Below are positions 10,672 to 22,237 of a stretch of DNA of 64,000 nucleotides, one piece after another. The number at the start of each line of letters is the position of its first letter. The first letter of the stretch is position 1. The stretch is from Calamus simplicifolius (lineage: Eukaryota > Streptophyta > Magnoliopsida > Arecales > Arecaceae). The position numbers and the translations under genes were made by a program. The notes beneath the pieces are model-generated. The model did not search any database. It worked only from the letters and a program-made list of their open reading frames with translations, and was not told where the DNA came from. The stretch lies in NCBI GenBank assembly GCA_900491605.1, contig UESW01005010.1, forward strand, positions 62,001-126,000, read 5' to 3'.

Positions 10672-10687
10672 CTAAGGACAAGTTTTC
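10672..10687 (+). promoter_or_regulatory. Putative self-complementary primer-binding site of the copia element
   Basis: The 16 bases CTAAGGACAAGTTTTC start one base after the 5' LTR, where the minus-strand primer site belongs. They are perfectly complementary to GAAAACTTGTCCTTAG inside the same LTR (10512-10527; repeated at 16396-16411 in the 3' LTR). The usual plant copia primer site TGGTATCAGAGC is absent. Position and complementarity are seen directly; self-priming is inference. Confidence 0.5.
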
Positions 10688-11002
10688 CTATCATTAGAAA
10701 GTGCTAGATTTTATTATAAAAAAAAAAAATCTTATTTTTGAATCTATTCAGAAGCCTTAGAATTAGTTTGAATTTAAAATTTAAAATTCAAATTTGAAAA
10801 AAAAAAAATTAAACTCAAATTTAGAATTGAATTATTTGAGTTAATTATTGCTTAGTTGTTTGATTATTATTGCAAATAGTTTCTAGATTTAATTCCTTTG
10901 AATTTAAATTTAAAATCTAGAAATATCTGAAAAGTTATTAATTTGAAAAATTCAAATACTTTTTGGTTGTGCAGAACGAATTAAGAAACCAACCTTTTCA
11001 AA

Positions 11003-14000
11003 ATGGGTTCTGATGATCTTAGTGCAATCAAACCGGAAAAATTTAATGGATCATTCTTTAGGAGGTGGCAAAGCCAAGTGAAATACTGGCTTACCACTTT
11101 AGGTTTATTTTCAGCCATAGACTTATCAGATCCCAAATCTAATAGTCAACAAGGTTCTTCTAGTATAGTTGATGCCTCATCTTCATCAAAAACACCCCAA
11201 GAAATAGATTTTCATTGTAGACATAGAATTTTAAGTGCCCTATCTGATAATCTTTATGATGTCTACCTTCCTACTAAAACTGCTAAGGAACTATGGGATG
11301 CTCTTGAGGCTGAATATGGGATGGTTGATGCTGGTCTAGATAGATTCACTATCTCAAAATTTGAAAGTACATAATGGTAGATTCCAAACCCATTAGCATA
11401 CAAATTCATGAATTCCAAGATTTTCTTAGAAAGTCAGAATTGACTGGCTGTAGTTTTTCTGAAAACTATAAGGTCCAAGCCTTAGTAGATTCTCTTCCAT
11501 CATCTTGGTCATCCTTTGCTCGAGAGCTAAGTCATAAGCAAGGTAGCTTGACCCTAACAGAAGTGATTAACTCTATTAGGATAGAAGAGGAACACCGGCT
11601 TAAGCTAAATCAAAATCAAAAGACCGACCTTGGACCTAAAATCAATTTGACCGAGTCAAATCCAACTCCAAATCAATTCAAACCTAAGAGAAAGAATTTT
11701 AAGAAGAAGAAATTTCAATCTAGATCCAACCAATCATACAAACCTCCTCAGAACCGATCAAATCAGAACCGACCGAATCAGAAGTCAAAGAATTATAAAG
11801 GCACATTCTGCTTTGTGTGCGGAAGGACAAATCATGTGGCGAAGGACTGCTACCACCGAAAGACTGAACCATTGAGGAAATCATCCAAACCACAAGTTAA
11901 CGTGGTTGAGAGTGGTGCTGAGCCTTCTTTTAGGTCGGTAAATTCAAAATACTTAATTAACTCAACCCAATTTTCTTGTGATTGGTGGCTTGATTCAGGA
12001 GCTAATGTTCATGTTTGTTTTGATCGCTCCTGGTTCTCCACCTTTCAGGAATCAAGTGGAGGAGGTGTGACACTTGGGAATAACTCTTCAGCACAAGTGC
12101 TTGGGAAAGGTCAAGTGGATCTAAAGATGACATCTGGAAAAATCCTGGTCCTTCATGAAGTGTTGTTAGTTCCTAGTGTTAGAAGAAATCTGATTAGTGG
12201 ATCTCTTCTTATATCTAGAGGATATAAAATTGTTCTAGAGTCAAATAAAGTTGTAATTACTCGTAATAATGAGTTTGTTGGTAAAGGTTTTGTATGTGAA
12301 GGTCTTTTTAAATTAAATGTATCCTCTAAGTTATCTAATAAAAGTTCTCTTCTTTTTAATGTTGAATCTTCAAATGTTTGGCATAATAGACTTGGTCATG
12401 TGAATTTTGATCGTATTCATTACATGACAAATCTTAATCTAATTCCTAAGGTTCATATTGATAGAAAGTTTAAATGTGAGATTTGTATTCAAGCTAAGAT
12501 GCCTAGAAAACCTTTTAAATCAGTAAATAGGAGTTCAACACTTCTTGAATTAGTCCATAGCGATGTATGTGACTCTACCAAGTTTCCTACACGGGGAGGA
12601 AGTCGTTACTTTGTAACATTCATAGATGACTCTGATATTGTCACATATATTTGATAAAATCTAAGGATGAAGTATTAGATAAGTTTAAGATTTATAAGGT
12701 AGAAGCTGAAACCCAAACTGAGAAAAAGCTTAAGAAATTTAGGTCAGATCGCGGTGGTGAATATACTTCAAATGAAATGACTCTATTTTGTCAAGAATAT
12801 GGGATTATTCATGAAGTTACACCACCATACTCTCCTCAGTCTAATGGTGTAGCTGAACGGAAAAATCGTACATTAATGGATATGGTTAACTCAATGTTAA
12901 TAAGTTCAGGCGTACCTGAGAACTTGTGGGGGGAAGCTCTTTTAGCTGCATGTTATATTTTAAATAGGATACCCTTTAAGGATAGTCCTAAAACACCTTT
13001 TGAGCTTTGGAAAGGTAGAACACCCAGGCTAGATTATCTTAAAGTGTGGGGATGCTTAGCTAAGGTAGGAATACCTGAACCCAAGAGAAGAAAAATAGGA
13101 CCTAAAACTGTAGATGCTATCTTTATAGGTTATTCCTTAGATAGCAGTACAAATAGGTTCCTAGTGATAAACTCTGATATAAGTGGCATCTCAAATAACA
13201 CTCTTATCGAATCTAGAGATGCTACTTATTTTGAAAATGTTTTCCTTTCAAGAACCAAGTACCAAATCAACTCTCTTCTAATCCTTTCTTGGTTCATGAT
13301 TCTTTTGAAGCTGGTTTATCTAATGAGTCAAGGAAAAGGAAAAGATCTAATCCTAAAGGTGAACCTTCTGAACTTAGAAAAAGTTCAAGGATAAGGAAAG
13401 AAAAGATCTTGGTGAAGGTTTCTTTACTTTCCTAGTCGAAGGTGAACCTTCTTCTTTTTCAGAGGCGATGTCTTCTCCTGATGCTCCTTTTTGGAAGGAA
13501 GCTATCTTTCTGAATTTAATTCAATCTTACAAAATGAAACTTGGATCTTATCTGATTTACCCCCTGGAAGCAAACCTTTAGGGTGTAAGTGGGTATTTAA
13601 GAAGAAATTTAGACCTGATGGTTCAATAGAAAAGTATAAGGCTAGATTAGTAGCCAAAGGGTATAACCAAAAGAAAGGGTTAGATTTCTTTGATACATAT
13701 TCTCCTGTAGCTAGAATAACAACCCTTAGATCACTTCTTGCTATTGCTTCCATTCATAAGTTAATCATTCATCAAATGGATGTGAAGACTGCGTTCCTAA
13801 ATGGAGATCTTGAGGAGGAGATCTATATGGAACAGCCTGAAGGTTTTGTTGTAAAGGGACAAGAAGACAAGGTTTGTAACTTATCAAGTCCCTTTATGGT
13901 CTTAAACAGGCTCCTAAACAATGGCATGAGAAATTTGATCGAATTATTCTATCTTTTGGATTTCAAATCAATAATCATGATAAGTGTGTGTATTCTAAGA

Positions 14001-15016
14001 TCATCGATAATGATTGTGTAATCCTTTGCTTATATGTCGATGATATTTTAATTTTTGGAACATCTCTTGAAATTATTTCAAGTGTTAAATCTTTCCTCTC
14101 TTCTAAGTTTGACATGAAAGATTTAGGTGAAGCGGATGTAATCCTAGGGATGAAGCTTATCAAGTCCCATGAAGGGATAGCTCTCTCTCTTTCTCATTCT
14201 ATAGAAAAAATGATCAAGAAGTTTGGTTATTCCAATCTTAAATCAATATCTACTCCTTTTGATCCTAACTTTCACCTAAAGAAAAATTTAGGTGACCCAA
14301 TTAATCAATTAAAGTATTCTCAAATTATAGGATCTCTCTTGTATGTAGCAAACAGAACAAGACCTGATATTGCCTATGCTGTAGGAAGGCTGAGTAGATA
14401 TAATCAAAATCCTGATCAATCTCATTGGGTAGCCTTAGAAAGAGTGTTTCGATATTTAAAGGGAACACTTAATCTCTCTTTGATGTTCACTGAATACCCT
14501 GAGGTGGTTGAGGGTTACAGTGATGCTAATTGGGTCACTGATTCTCATGATTTAAAATCAACTACCGGATACGTTTTTCTTCTTGGCGGTGCTGCTATTG
14601 CCTGGGGATCCACTAGGCAAACTATTATTTCTAGAAGCACCATGGAGGCCGAGTTGATAGCTCTGGATACCACTTGTAATGAGGCAGAGTGGATAAAAAA
14701 TCTAATATCAGAGCTACCTTTGGTACCTAAGCCAGTTCCAGCTATATCTATCCATTGTGATAATAAGGCCACAATTGAACTGACAAATCAAAAGAGTACC
14801 AATAAAAAGATGAATCGCCATATACGGCTTCGTCATAAGTCTATAAGACAACATAAGAAAAATGGTGTTATCTCTTTGGAATTTGTCAAATCTGAGAAGA
14901 ATTTGGCAGATCAATTAACCAAGGGATTATCTAGGAGTGGAGTCCTAGATTCATCGAGGGGGATGGGGCTTAAGCCCATTATTTGGTCACCAGCAGTGGA
15001 TACCCAACCTCTGTGA
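11003..15016 (+). pseudogene. Copia gag-pol polyprotein, frameshifted
   Basis: Would encode all proteins for retrotransposition. Gag starts at 11003 (MGSDDLSAIKPEKFNGSFF) and continues past a frameshift near 11370 to a CCHC zinc knuckle CFVCGRTNHVAKDC (about 11810-11855). The protease motif WWLDSGANVHVC is near 11983-12020, the GAG-pre-integrase HNRLGHVNF motif near 12380 and the integrase at about 12541-13150 (D in FIDDS, D in FRSDRGGEY, E in NGVAERKNR). Reverse transcriptase covers about 13530-14180 (QMDVKTAFLNGDLEEEIYM, then YVDDILIFG) and RNase H about 14500-14930 (GYSDANWV, then STMEAELIAL). Shifts near 12650 and 13880, and a broken stretch at 13394-13490, interrupt it. Confidence 0.9.
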
Positions 15017-15574
15017 TTGGAGATCCCATGAATGAGGTTCAATGTGGTAGAAACGAAGCTGATTGAGTGATCGTGTTAGAGCACAAATTTTAAAAATTTT
15101 TCAACCCATCCCTATGATGAGTGCTCTTATAAAGTGACAAAGTAAATTTGTGTAAGGTTGAGTGATTCTCTTAATGGATCCGAGGTAGGTTATCTGCAGG
15201 GTATTAGTCACAAATACCCTTGGAGGATTCACCTATATGAGAATTGTCATATAAGGCCGTGACTAAAGGTTTGGGCTAACCTTAATAAATTCTCATGAAA
15301 AATCAAGGTACTAAGCGCAAGGCCTTTAATATGCGCTGACCGCTTAAACCCAATTGATTCATGCTGTGTGTGTGATTAGTAGAAGTCTGAGTCAAGGACC
15401 TAGTTCAAGGTCTAATCCACTATGGTTCCTTCAGATGTATACAATCAACACTAAGTGAGGTTCAAGTCCACAGGACACCTCACCTATTGCGCAGTATAAG
15501 ATGCCCTAATTTTTTTTAAAATTTTATTATTTATTTTATTTTATTTTATTTTATTTTTAACTTTTGTGGGGGAT

Positions 15575-16555
15575 TGTTGACCTTTTGAAAAGTTAAAAGT
15601 AAAAATAAAAAATAAAAAAGGAGGGATGTTAAGGTCCCACGCGAGCATTAAATGCTCGCGTGGGACACTGTGGGACGCTAGCGGGATGCTAGCTGGACGC
15701 TAGCTGAACGCTAGCGAGCGTTCCGGAATTGAGAGCTTCGCGGAACGCTCGCGAGCGTTCCGTGGTTTCCGGAAACGCTCGCGAGCGTTCCGTGATTTCC
15801 GGAAATCCATTTTTCCTTCCGTTGGAAGGAACGGTAACAAGGAGGAACGGTAATATTTTTCTTATATAAATATATGGATAATCTAAGGGAAAAAGTAGTG
15901 AAAAAAAAAACTATTGCCATAAATCTTGTTACTGCAAAATCCTTGTTGGTGAAATCCTTGAAGATCTTGTTGCTGAAATTCTTGGAGATCTTGTTGCTGC
16001 AAATCCAATCCTTGAAGATATTGTTGCTGCAATCCTTGAAGATATTGTTGCTGCAATTCCAATCCTTGAAGATCTTGTTGCTGCAATCCAATCCTTGAAG
16101 ATCTTGTTGCTGCAATTCCAATCCTTGAAGATTCAAGATCTTGTTGCTGCAATTCCAATCTTTGAAGATCTTGTTGCTGCAAATCCATGCTGTCTCAAGG
16201 AGTCTAACCAAGAAAATCTGTCTCAACAAACTACTGGTGGTAAAAGATTAATTTATCTATTTTATTATTTTATTTGGGCATCTGAAGGATCACTGGGTTT
16301 GAACCTCCACCCGATCGTGCTCGCGGTAGGAGGATCGAATCAAATCAGGTCGTTGTACCTTGGGGACAATTCGCCAACAACCCGCACGAGGGGGCGAAAA
16401 CTTGTCCTTAGGGCAGTGTTTAACCACGCCTCGATCAGTTTGATTCTTTTTATTTTTGATTTTAATTTAAATTTGAGTATAACTTTTCTGATTAATTCTC
16501 TAGCATTTTTCTAATAAATGAATTTTGCAAAAGGAAAAAACAAATTTTTCTAACA
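15575..16555 (+). mobile_element. 3' LTR of the copia element (981 bp)
   Basis: A direct copy of 9720-10670 with the same palindromes (GGAACGCTCGCGAGCGTTCC at 15742-15761), the TATATAAATATAT box near 15865 and the eight-unit repeat at about 15955-16185. It is 30 bp longer than the 5' LTR, partly because a GCTAGC-containing stretch near 15674-15710 has extra copies. It is followed directly by GTTTTTGG of the target. Confidence 0.9.
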
Positions 16556-17640
16556 GTTTTTGGCACTATTCAATTTCATCCTGCGATTATAAATAGAGGT
16601 CAGTTACAACATGGAATTATACAAGGTGACAAAAAAAAAAAAGATTTATTATACAGAGAATGATAGGTATAGAGTACAGACACACCGCACACAGTTGTAG
16701 CATGTGAATTTTACATTAATGATCCTGCATATTACGTCTTATATGTTATGCGGGGGCTGTGCACTGCAAGCTCATATGGCATGCATCAAAGCCAGCTGTC
16801 TTCCTGGGTTCATTGTAATAGCTTTGCTAGCTCAAAGGAGACACTGGATGACTGCCTACAAACTCACAATGGAATTTGAGCACTTTTATAGCATTTCAAT
16901 AATATATCTTTCTTGGAATTTAAATTCGAGCCCATTGGTTAACCGTCAAAGACATCAGGAAATCGTTCTGGGGCCACAAGCTACGATCTATGCCCTATCA
17001 ATGCTTTATTTGAAGAGTCTAAAGATTAACTGGCAGTCCATTCCCAAACAAGAAAACATTTCCAATTAATTCTTCACGTGAATATGTGAAGCCAGTCTTC
17101 ACGTCCTGGAGAAGCCTTCACATAAAGTCTCCAGCCCGCAGTGGGAAAATCTCCGTCCGTGAGCATCTTCTTGAATCCAACGCACCGTGCGTTGTCCCAC
17201 CAGCAGTCCACGCCTTCGTGCGTCTCTTCCTCACGTCACGACTTCTCCTGGGTCTTCTTTTGTCTTTCGATGGATTGGAAGTCTCCACGCGATCTCTTTC
17301 TGCCGCTTTTTGATCACCCCCACGCGACGGCTGGATGTGAAGATGTGGGGATATTCGTGACGAATATGAAGCCATGATCCCGTTCATGGCGGCAAAAGGT
17401 GAAGGAGGAAAGACGAAGAAAAGAGGATGAAAGAAAATTTTTAGGAGAAAAGAATATGTTCTCTATTCCTTCAAATTCTAGAAACTTAGGGTTTGAAGGA
17501 ACAGAGAACAGATTATTTTTTCTCAAAATAAATTTTCTCTCACCCATCTTTTATCCCCCTTTCTCCTCTCCCTTTCTGCCATCATCCTATCTCCTCCCCC
17601 TTACTGTTGGTTCCGGCTCTTGGAGGCTAGGCGGACATTG
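16556..17640. other. Target sequence and unassigned DNA, possible copia LTR remnant
   Basis: No supported gene. The first ~45 bp continue the sequence interrupted at 9719. The stretch 17080-17600 is GC-richer and precedes copia gag-like sequence, so it may be a decayed LTR and leader, but no TG...CA pair or primer site was found. It contains a hairpin: 17457-17475 pairs with 17492-17510 (19 bp, one mismatch), loop 16 nt. Confidence 0.35.
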
Positions 17641-18783
17641 TGTACGGTGGAAGACCTCGAAGGGACTCTGATCGAAGTTGCAAGTCCTCTACATGGAAAA
17701 GAATATGTGCAATAAGTTGATATTAAAGAAGCACATCTACAGCTTTCGGATAGAAGGTGGAGATGTGCTAGGCCACATCCAGGTGTTCGATCTAATGAAT
17801 TGTTGAATATCGGGGTCAAGATTGAGGAGGAAGATAAGGCACTTTTGCTATTGTGTTCGCTGCCCACATCACATTACTAATTGGTCATGACGCTGCTCTA
17901 CAGAAAAGAAATATTGTTCTATGAAGATATTGTCTCGGTGCTTCGGACGAATGAGCAAAGGGAGAGGATGACCAAAGAAGCTGTTCCCCAGGAAGGTCTA
18001 TCAGTTGGAGAAAGGTCAGGTAGAGGCAGGGACAAGAGCAGGCCTAGGGAACGGTTACAGTGCAGGAAGGCTGAGTGCTACAAGTATGGTGAGGTAGGAT
18101 ATTTTAAGAGGGACTGTCCTAAGTGAGAAAAGGAAGAAAAGGAAGGATCTGAATCTATGAGTACAGTTGCAGGCCAGGAGGTAAAGGATGATCTCTTGAT
18201 GGTATCAGATGGTCACAGGCACAGTACAGAGATGTGGACCTTGGATTCAGTCTATTCTCATCATTACACTCCCAATCGGTCGTGGTTCAGCACTTACGCA
18301 AAGGTTGATGAGGGGTGTATAACTCTTGAGATGAGCACCCTTGCAAGGTGACAGGGATTGGTACAGTGAGGGTAAGGATGTTTGATAGTATGGTGCACAC
18401 TCTTACCAGTGTGAAGCATGTCCCATAACTCAAGAAGAATTTGGTATCACTGGGGTACCTAGAGCAGTTGGATACAGCTTCAGCAGTCATGCTAAGAGTG
18501 GAGTTTTGAATATCTCCAATAGAGCTATGGTGGTGATGAAAGGAAGAAGGCCGGATAACAACTTATATAGGTTGGAGGGCTATGTGGTGACTAAGAAATC
18601 TGAGGCAGCAGCTATGGAATAGGATCCTTGGGATGTGTACAGGATGTGACATTACCGCCTAGGCCACATGAAAGACAGGGGGATGAAAGAACTAAGCAAG
18701 AGAGGACTACTTTCGGACTTGAGTGGTGGAGTCATGGAGATCTGTAAGCCATGTCAGATAGAAAAGCAGAGGAATGTGTAGTT
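17640..18783 (+). pseudogene. Ty1/copia gag-protease fragment, truncated
   Basis: Degraded gag of a second copia element. A UBN2-like part near 17660-17780 reads with LYMEKNMCNKLILKKHIYSF. A zinc-knuckle remnant AECYKYGEVGYFKRDC (near 18073-18120) has lost the CCHC spacing. It is followed by a protease-like WTLDSVYSHH (near 18236-18265), where D-S-G has become D-S-V, and by a GAG-pre-integrase HYRLGHMKDRGMKEL motif near 18652. The frame is broken repeatedly. Similarity stops at about 18783, where minus-strand Tat sequence begins, so integrase, RT and the 3' end are missing. Confidence 0.75.
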
Positions 18784-20430
18784 CTTGGTCACATAGTAGA
18801 TGGGCTTCTGGGTTCCGTCGATGTCGAGGTGCATCAGGACGGAGCTAACAGCCTCTGAGGAGGTGACAAGGTAAAGGAAAAGACTCTTACCATCCCTTGG
18901 CTTCGACAAGAGTGACAGGATAGATAGGAACGCCTTCAATCATTCGAAAGCTTTCTGGCAATCTTCTGTCCACTCAAACCCATTCACTTTGTGCAGGGCC
19001 TTGAAGAAGGGCAAGCACCTTTCAGTCGACTTGAAGAGAAATCAGCTTAAGGCCGCCACTCTTTCGATGAGCCGCTGCACCTCCTTCTTACTGGCTGGTG
19101 GCCTCATATCGAGGATGGCACTGATCTTCTCTGGGTTCGCCTCAATTCCTTGCTGAGTCACCATAAAGCCCAAGAATTTTTTCGCTGTGACCCCAAAAGC
19201 ATACTTTTTTGGGTTTAGCTTGACTTTGTAACGGCGAAGGTTGTTGAAGGTCTACTCTAGATCAAAAATGTGGTTGGAGGCATGGGTGCTCTTCGTCAGC
19301 ATGTCGTCTACGTAGACCTCCATATTTTGGCCCAGTTGATCTTTGAAAACTTTGTTCATCAACCTTTGATAAGTTGCTCCCGCATTCTTGAGGTCAAAAG
19401 GCATTACCTTATAGCAGTAAATGCCCTTCTCGGTCACAAAAGAGGTGTACTCCTCGTCGTTCAAGTCCATCTTTATCTGGTTGTACCTAGAGAAGGCATC
19501 CATGAAGCTGAGAAGCTTGTGACCAGATGTTGAATCCACTAGTTGATCAATCCGGGGCAATGAAAAACTGTCTTTTGGGCACACCTTGTTAAGGTCGGTG
19601 AAGTTGATGCAGATCCTCCAGCTCCCATTCGCCTTACGACCATGACTACGTTGGCCAACCAACTCGGGTAGTGTGCTTTCCGAATGTGGCCAGCAGCAAG
19701 CAGCTTGTTGACCTCTTCATCAATGGCTCTCTGCAGCTCGGGAGCAAAACTTCTTTTTCTTTGGCGGATTGGACGGTGCTTCGGGTCGATGTTGAGCTTA
19801 TTGATGATTACCTCCGATGGAATGCCGGGCATGTTGAACGCCGACCAGGCAAAAATGTTCGAGTTGTCTCGCAAGAAGGTTAGGAGGCGATCCCAGTCTT
19901 CCATAGGGAGAAGTCCACCAACTCGCACCGTCCTCGTCGGATCGTTCCCTAGTGGAAAGGCCAGCAGCTGCTTAGCCGGCTCTCCCCCTTTATCGGACTC
20001 TCGGGGGTACAACACCTCTGAAACCGGCTCGGCCCCTTGAGGACTTGAAGCTATGTGATAGCAGGGCAGGACTGGGCTAGTTTCTCTCCGCATCTCGCCG
20101 ATCCCATTGCTAGTGGGGAATTGTATGAGCAACCACTTGGTGGAGATGACTGCATCAAGAAGGTTGAGGCCAGGTCGGCCGAGGATGACGTTGTATGCCA
20201 AAAGTACTCGGACGACCAAGAACCTTATCATGATTGTGCTCTGACATGGCGATGCCTCGGTCGTCACGGGTAAGGTGATCTCGTCTTCCACCCTCACCGA
20301 ATCTCCTGTGAATCCGATCAGGAGAGCCATCACTAGCTAAAGAGAGTCAAGAGACAAATCCATCCTAACAAATGCATCGTAGGTAATAATGTCAGCCGAG
20401 CTACCACTATCAACCAGGATCCTCTTTACA
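18784..20430 (-). pseudogene. Protease-RT part of element A pol
   Basis: A single frame at 19539-20333 runs from the protease C-terminal motifs (LLIGFTGDS, AYNVILGRPGLNLL) through the linker (TRTVRVGGLL) into RT (RQRKRSFAPELQRAIDEE, then YPSWLANVVMV). The D-S-G active site lies just upstream near 20400. After a frameshift the RT continues at 19252-19662 with FMDAFSRYNQIKM, KNAGATYQRLMNKVF and an intact VYVDDMLTKS. The expected FSGY is FSRY. The truncated end carries part of the RNase H-like connection. Not functional. Confidence 0.8.
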
Positions 20431-20513
20431 GGGTGTTTGGTGATCATCATCGAAACAACGATGCCCTCATTTTTACAGTATCAATCCTGGCTAACTTCCC
20501 TTTAGGGATTACA

Positions 20514-21850
20514 TCATCTAGGTCCCCACTCCCCTTGGGCCGCTTGGATGAAGAGGCTGCCCGCCCTCCAAGACACCATCCCCACCGTTCGCTCCGTCGG
20601 GGAGTTATCGATAACAGCCTGAGCAGGTGGGAGCTCCATAAGTTCTGGAACAGTCAGGGGTGCCTTCTGGACATACTTTCTGAGGTAACCCCACTGGATG
20701 AGTTCCTTGATGGCATACTTCAGGCTGTAGCAGTTGTCGGTGTCGTGGCCGTAGTCCCAGTCGAAGCAGCAGTAGCAGCTTTTGTTGCGGGGGAAACTTT
20801 TCTTCATAGGGGGAGGGCGTTGGAGATATGGCTCGCCCTCGATCTCTATGAGGATGTTAGAACGGGGGGCGAGAAGGGGCGTGAGCTCGCTTTCCCTGGG
20901 GGCAAGGCTTCGGCGCCTATTGTCCGATCGGCGTGGCAGCTCGGGCTTCTTGGGGTGAGAGGATCCACTTGGCTCAGAGCAAGTGGACCTTCGGTTAGAG
21001 CCCCGCTCAGACTCCCACCGGGTGAAGTCGGCCTCATCCGCACTGATGTATTTCTGTGCGCGAAGGAGGAGGTCGGAGTAGGAGCTGGGCAGCTTCTTAT
21101 CCAGAAAGAAAGTGAAGTGGGAGGGGCGGAGTCCTCGCTTCAACGCCAGAGTTGCCACCGCGTCGTCCATATGATATACCTTGAGAGCAGCTGTTTTGAA
21201 GCGGGCCACGAAATCTCGAAGTGACTCCCCCTCCTTCTACTGCATGGAGAAAAGGCTCTCCGCGACCCATGGGATTCTTTGATAAGTGTCGAAGTGCGCT
21301 AGGAACGCTCTTTCCAGCTTCCAGAAAGAGTCGATGCTGTGCGGGGACAAGTAAGAGTGCCAGGCACGGGCAACCTTCTGTAAGGTAGCAGGGATGGCCT
21401 TACACATGAGGGCGTTAGTAGCCTCTTGGACTTGCATAAGAGCTTTGTAGCTCTCGAGGTGATCAAGAAGGTCCATCGTACCATCATACAGATCCAACTG
21501 GGGGAGATAGAATTTGAAAGGGATGAGCTCTTCCAAGATTCGGCGTGTGTATGGAGGGACGAGTGTCGTACTCCTCCTCCGGCTGGTTGTTGACTTTTTT
21601 GGTAAGCTCCTCTAGCCATCAGTGGTATTCATCCAAACGTTCCTTTGCCTGGTGATTGATGGCTGACATCTTCTTTGGTGGCCCAGAAGATGAGAAAGAA
21701 GAAGGGAAAGGTGTAGGTGGTAGTGCCTCTACTTTGGCTCTTCCTGGTGTCGGGGTTCTGGGGAAGACTCGCCCGGACTATGAGTGAGGGAGCGTGACCT
21801 CTTGAGGGGCTCCCGGTGGTGCTCTCTATGAGAGGCACGATGGTGGCCAA
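20514..21850 (-). pseudogene. gag of element A
   Basis: The capsid-like core is at 21237-21536 (FKFYLPQLDLYDGTMDLLDH, HSIDSFWKLERAFLAHF). It continues after a shift at 20514-21209 (MARFKTAALKVYHMDDAVA, LKRGLRPSHFTF) and includes the zinc-knuckle-like CYCCFDWDYGHDTDNC near 20720-20790. The N-terminal part up to about 21850 is Ser/Pro rich and broken. Homologous pieces with the same spacing occur in elements 2 and 3. Confidence 0.8.
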
Positions 21851-22237
21851 TCCCCCGATGGGGGACTTCTCCTGAGCTGACTGCTAACTGGCCAGTGCAG
21901 CAGATGGTGGTGCAGGTGGAGCGAGCTGATGCTGGGTGGCCACGGACTACTGCTCCCGGAGTCCATAGATCATCGCCATGAGAGTTTGAACTTACTGGAT
22001 GAGCGCAGCCAATTGTTTAGCTTGAGTGGCCGTGACTGGTGGCGCATGAGTAGCCGAAGGGTTAGTAGCAGGGAGGTTGGCCTCCTGCTGCTCCGTCGGT
22101 TGGAGGTGCACCCCAGAATAGCTGGTGGAGGTATCTTGGGCACGCGTTACCACCATTGATGACGAAGAAGGAGAGGAGAACTCGCAAACAGGTGTTATAG
22201 AGCTTGTCTTTATTCCCTCCTACCTGGCGCGTCAATC

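Larger units (their letters stand above)
9720..16555 (+). mobile_element. Complete Ty1/copia retrotransposon, 6836 bp
   Basis: Two LTRs (9720-10670 and 15575-16555) bound a single gag-pol region (11003-15016) in the Ty1/copia order gag, protease, integrase, reverse transcriptase, RNase H. The LTRs begin TGTTGACCTTTTG and end TTTTTCTAACA. The flanks share GTTT on both sides (4 bp; a fifth matching A coincides with the LTR's last base). A purine tract GTGGGGGAT sits just before the 3' LTR. No tRNA-Met primer site follows the 5' LTR; a self-complementary tract is there instead (10672-10687). At least three frameshifts make the coding region inactive. The copia lineage was not assigned. Confidence 0.92.

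Noticed and set aside
16704..17069. 121-codon plus-strand ORF
   Set aside because: No family resemblance; it lies in AT-rich flanking DNA, has no homologue I recognise and no regulatory context.
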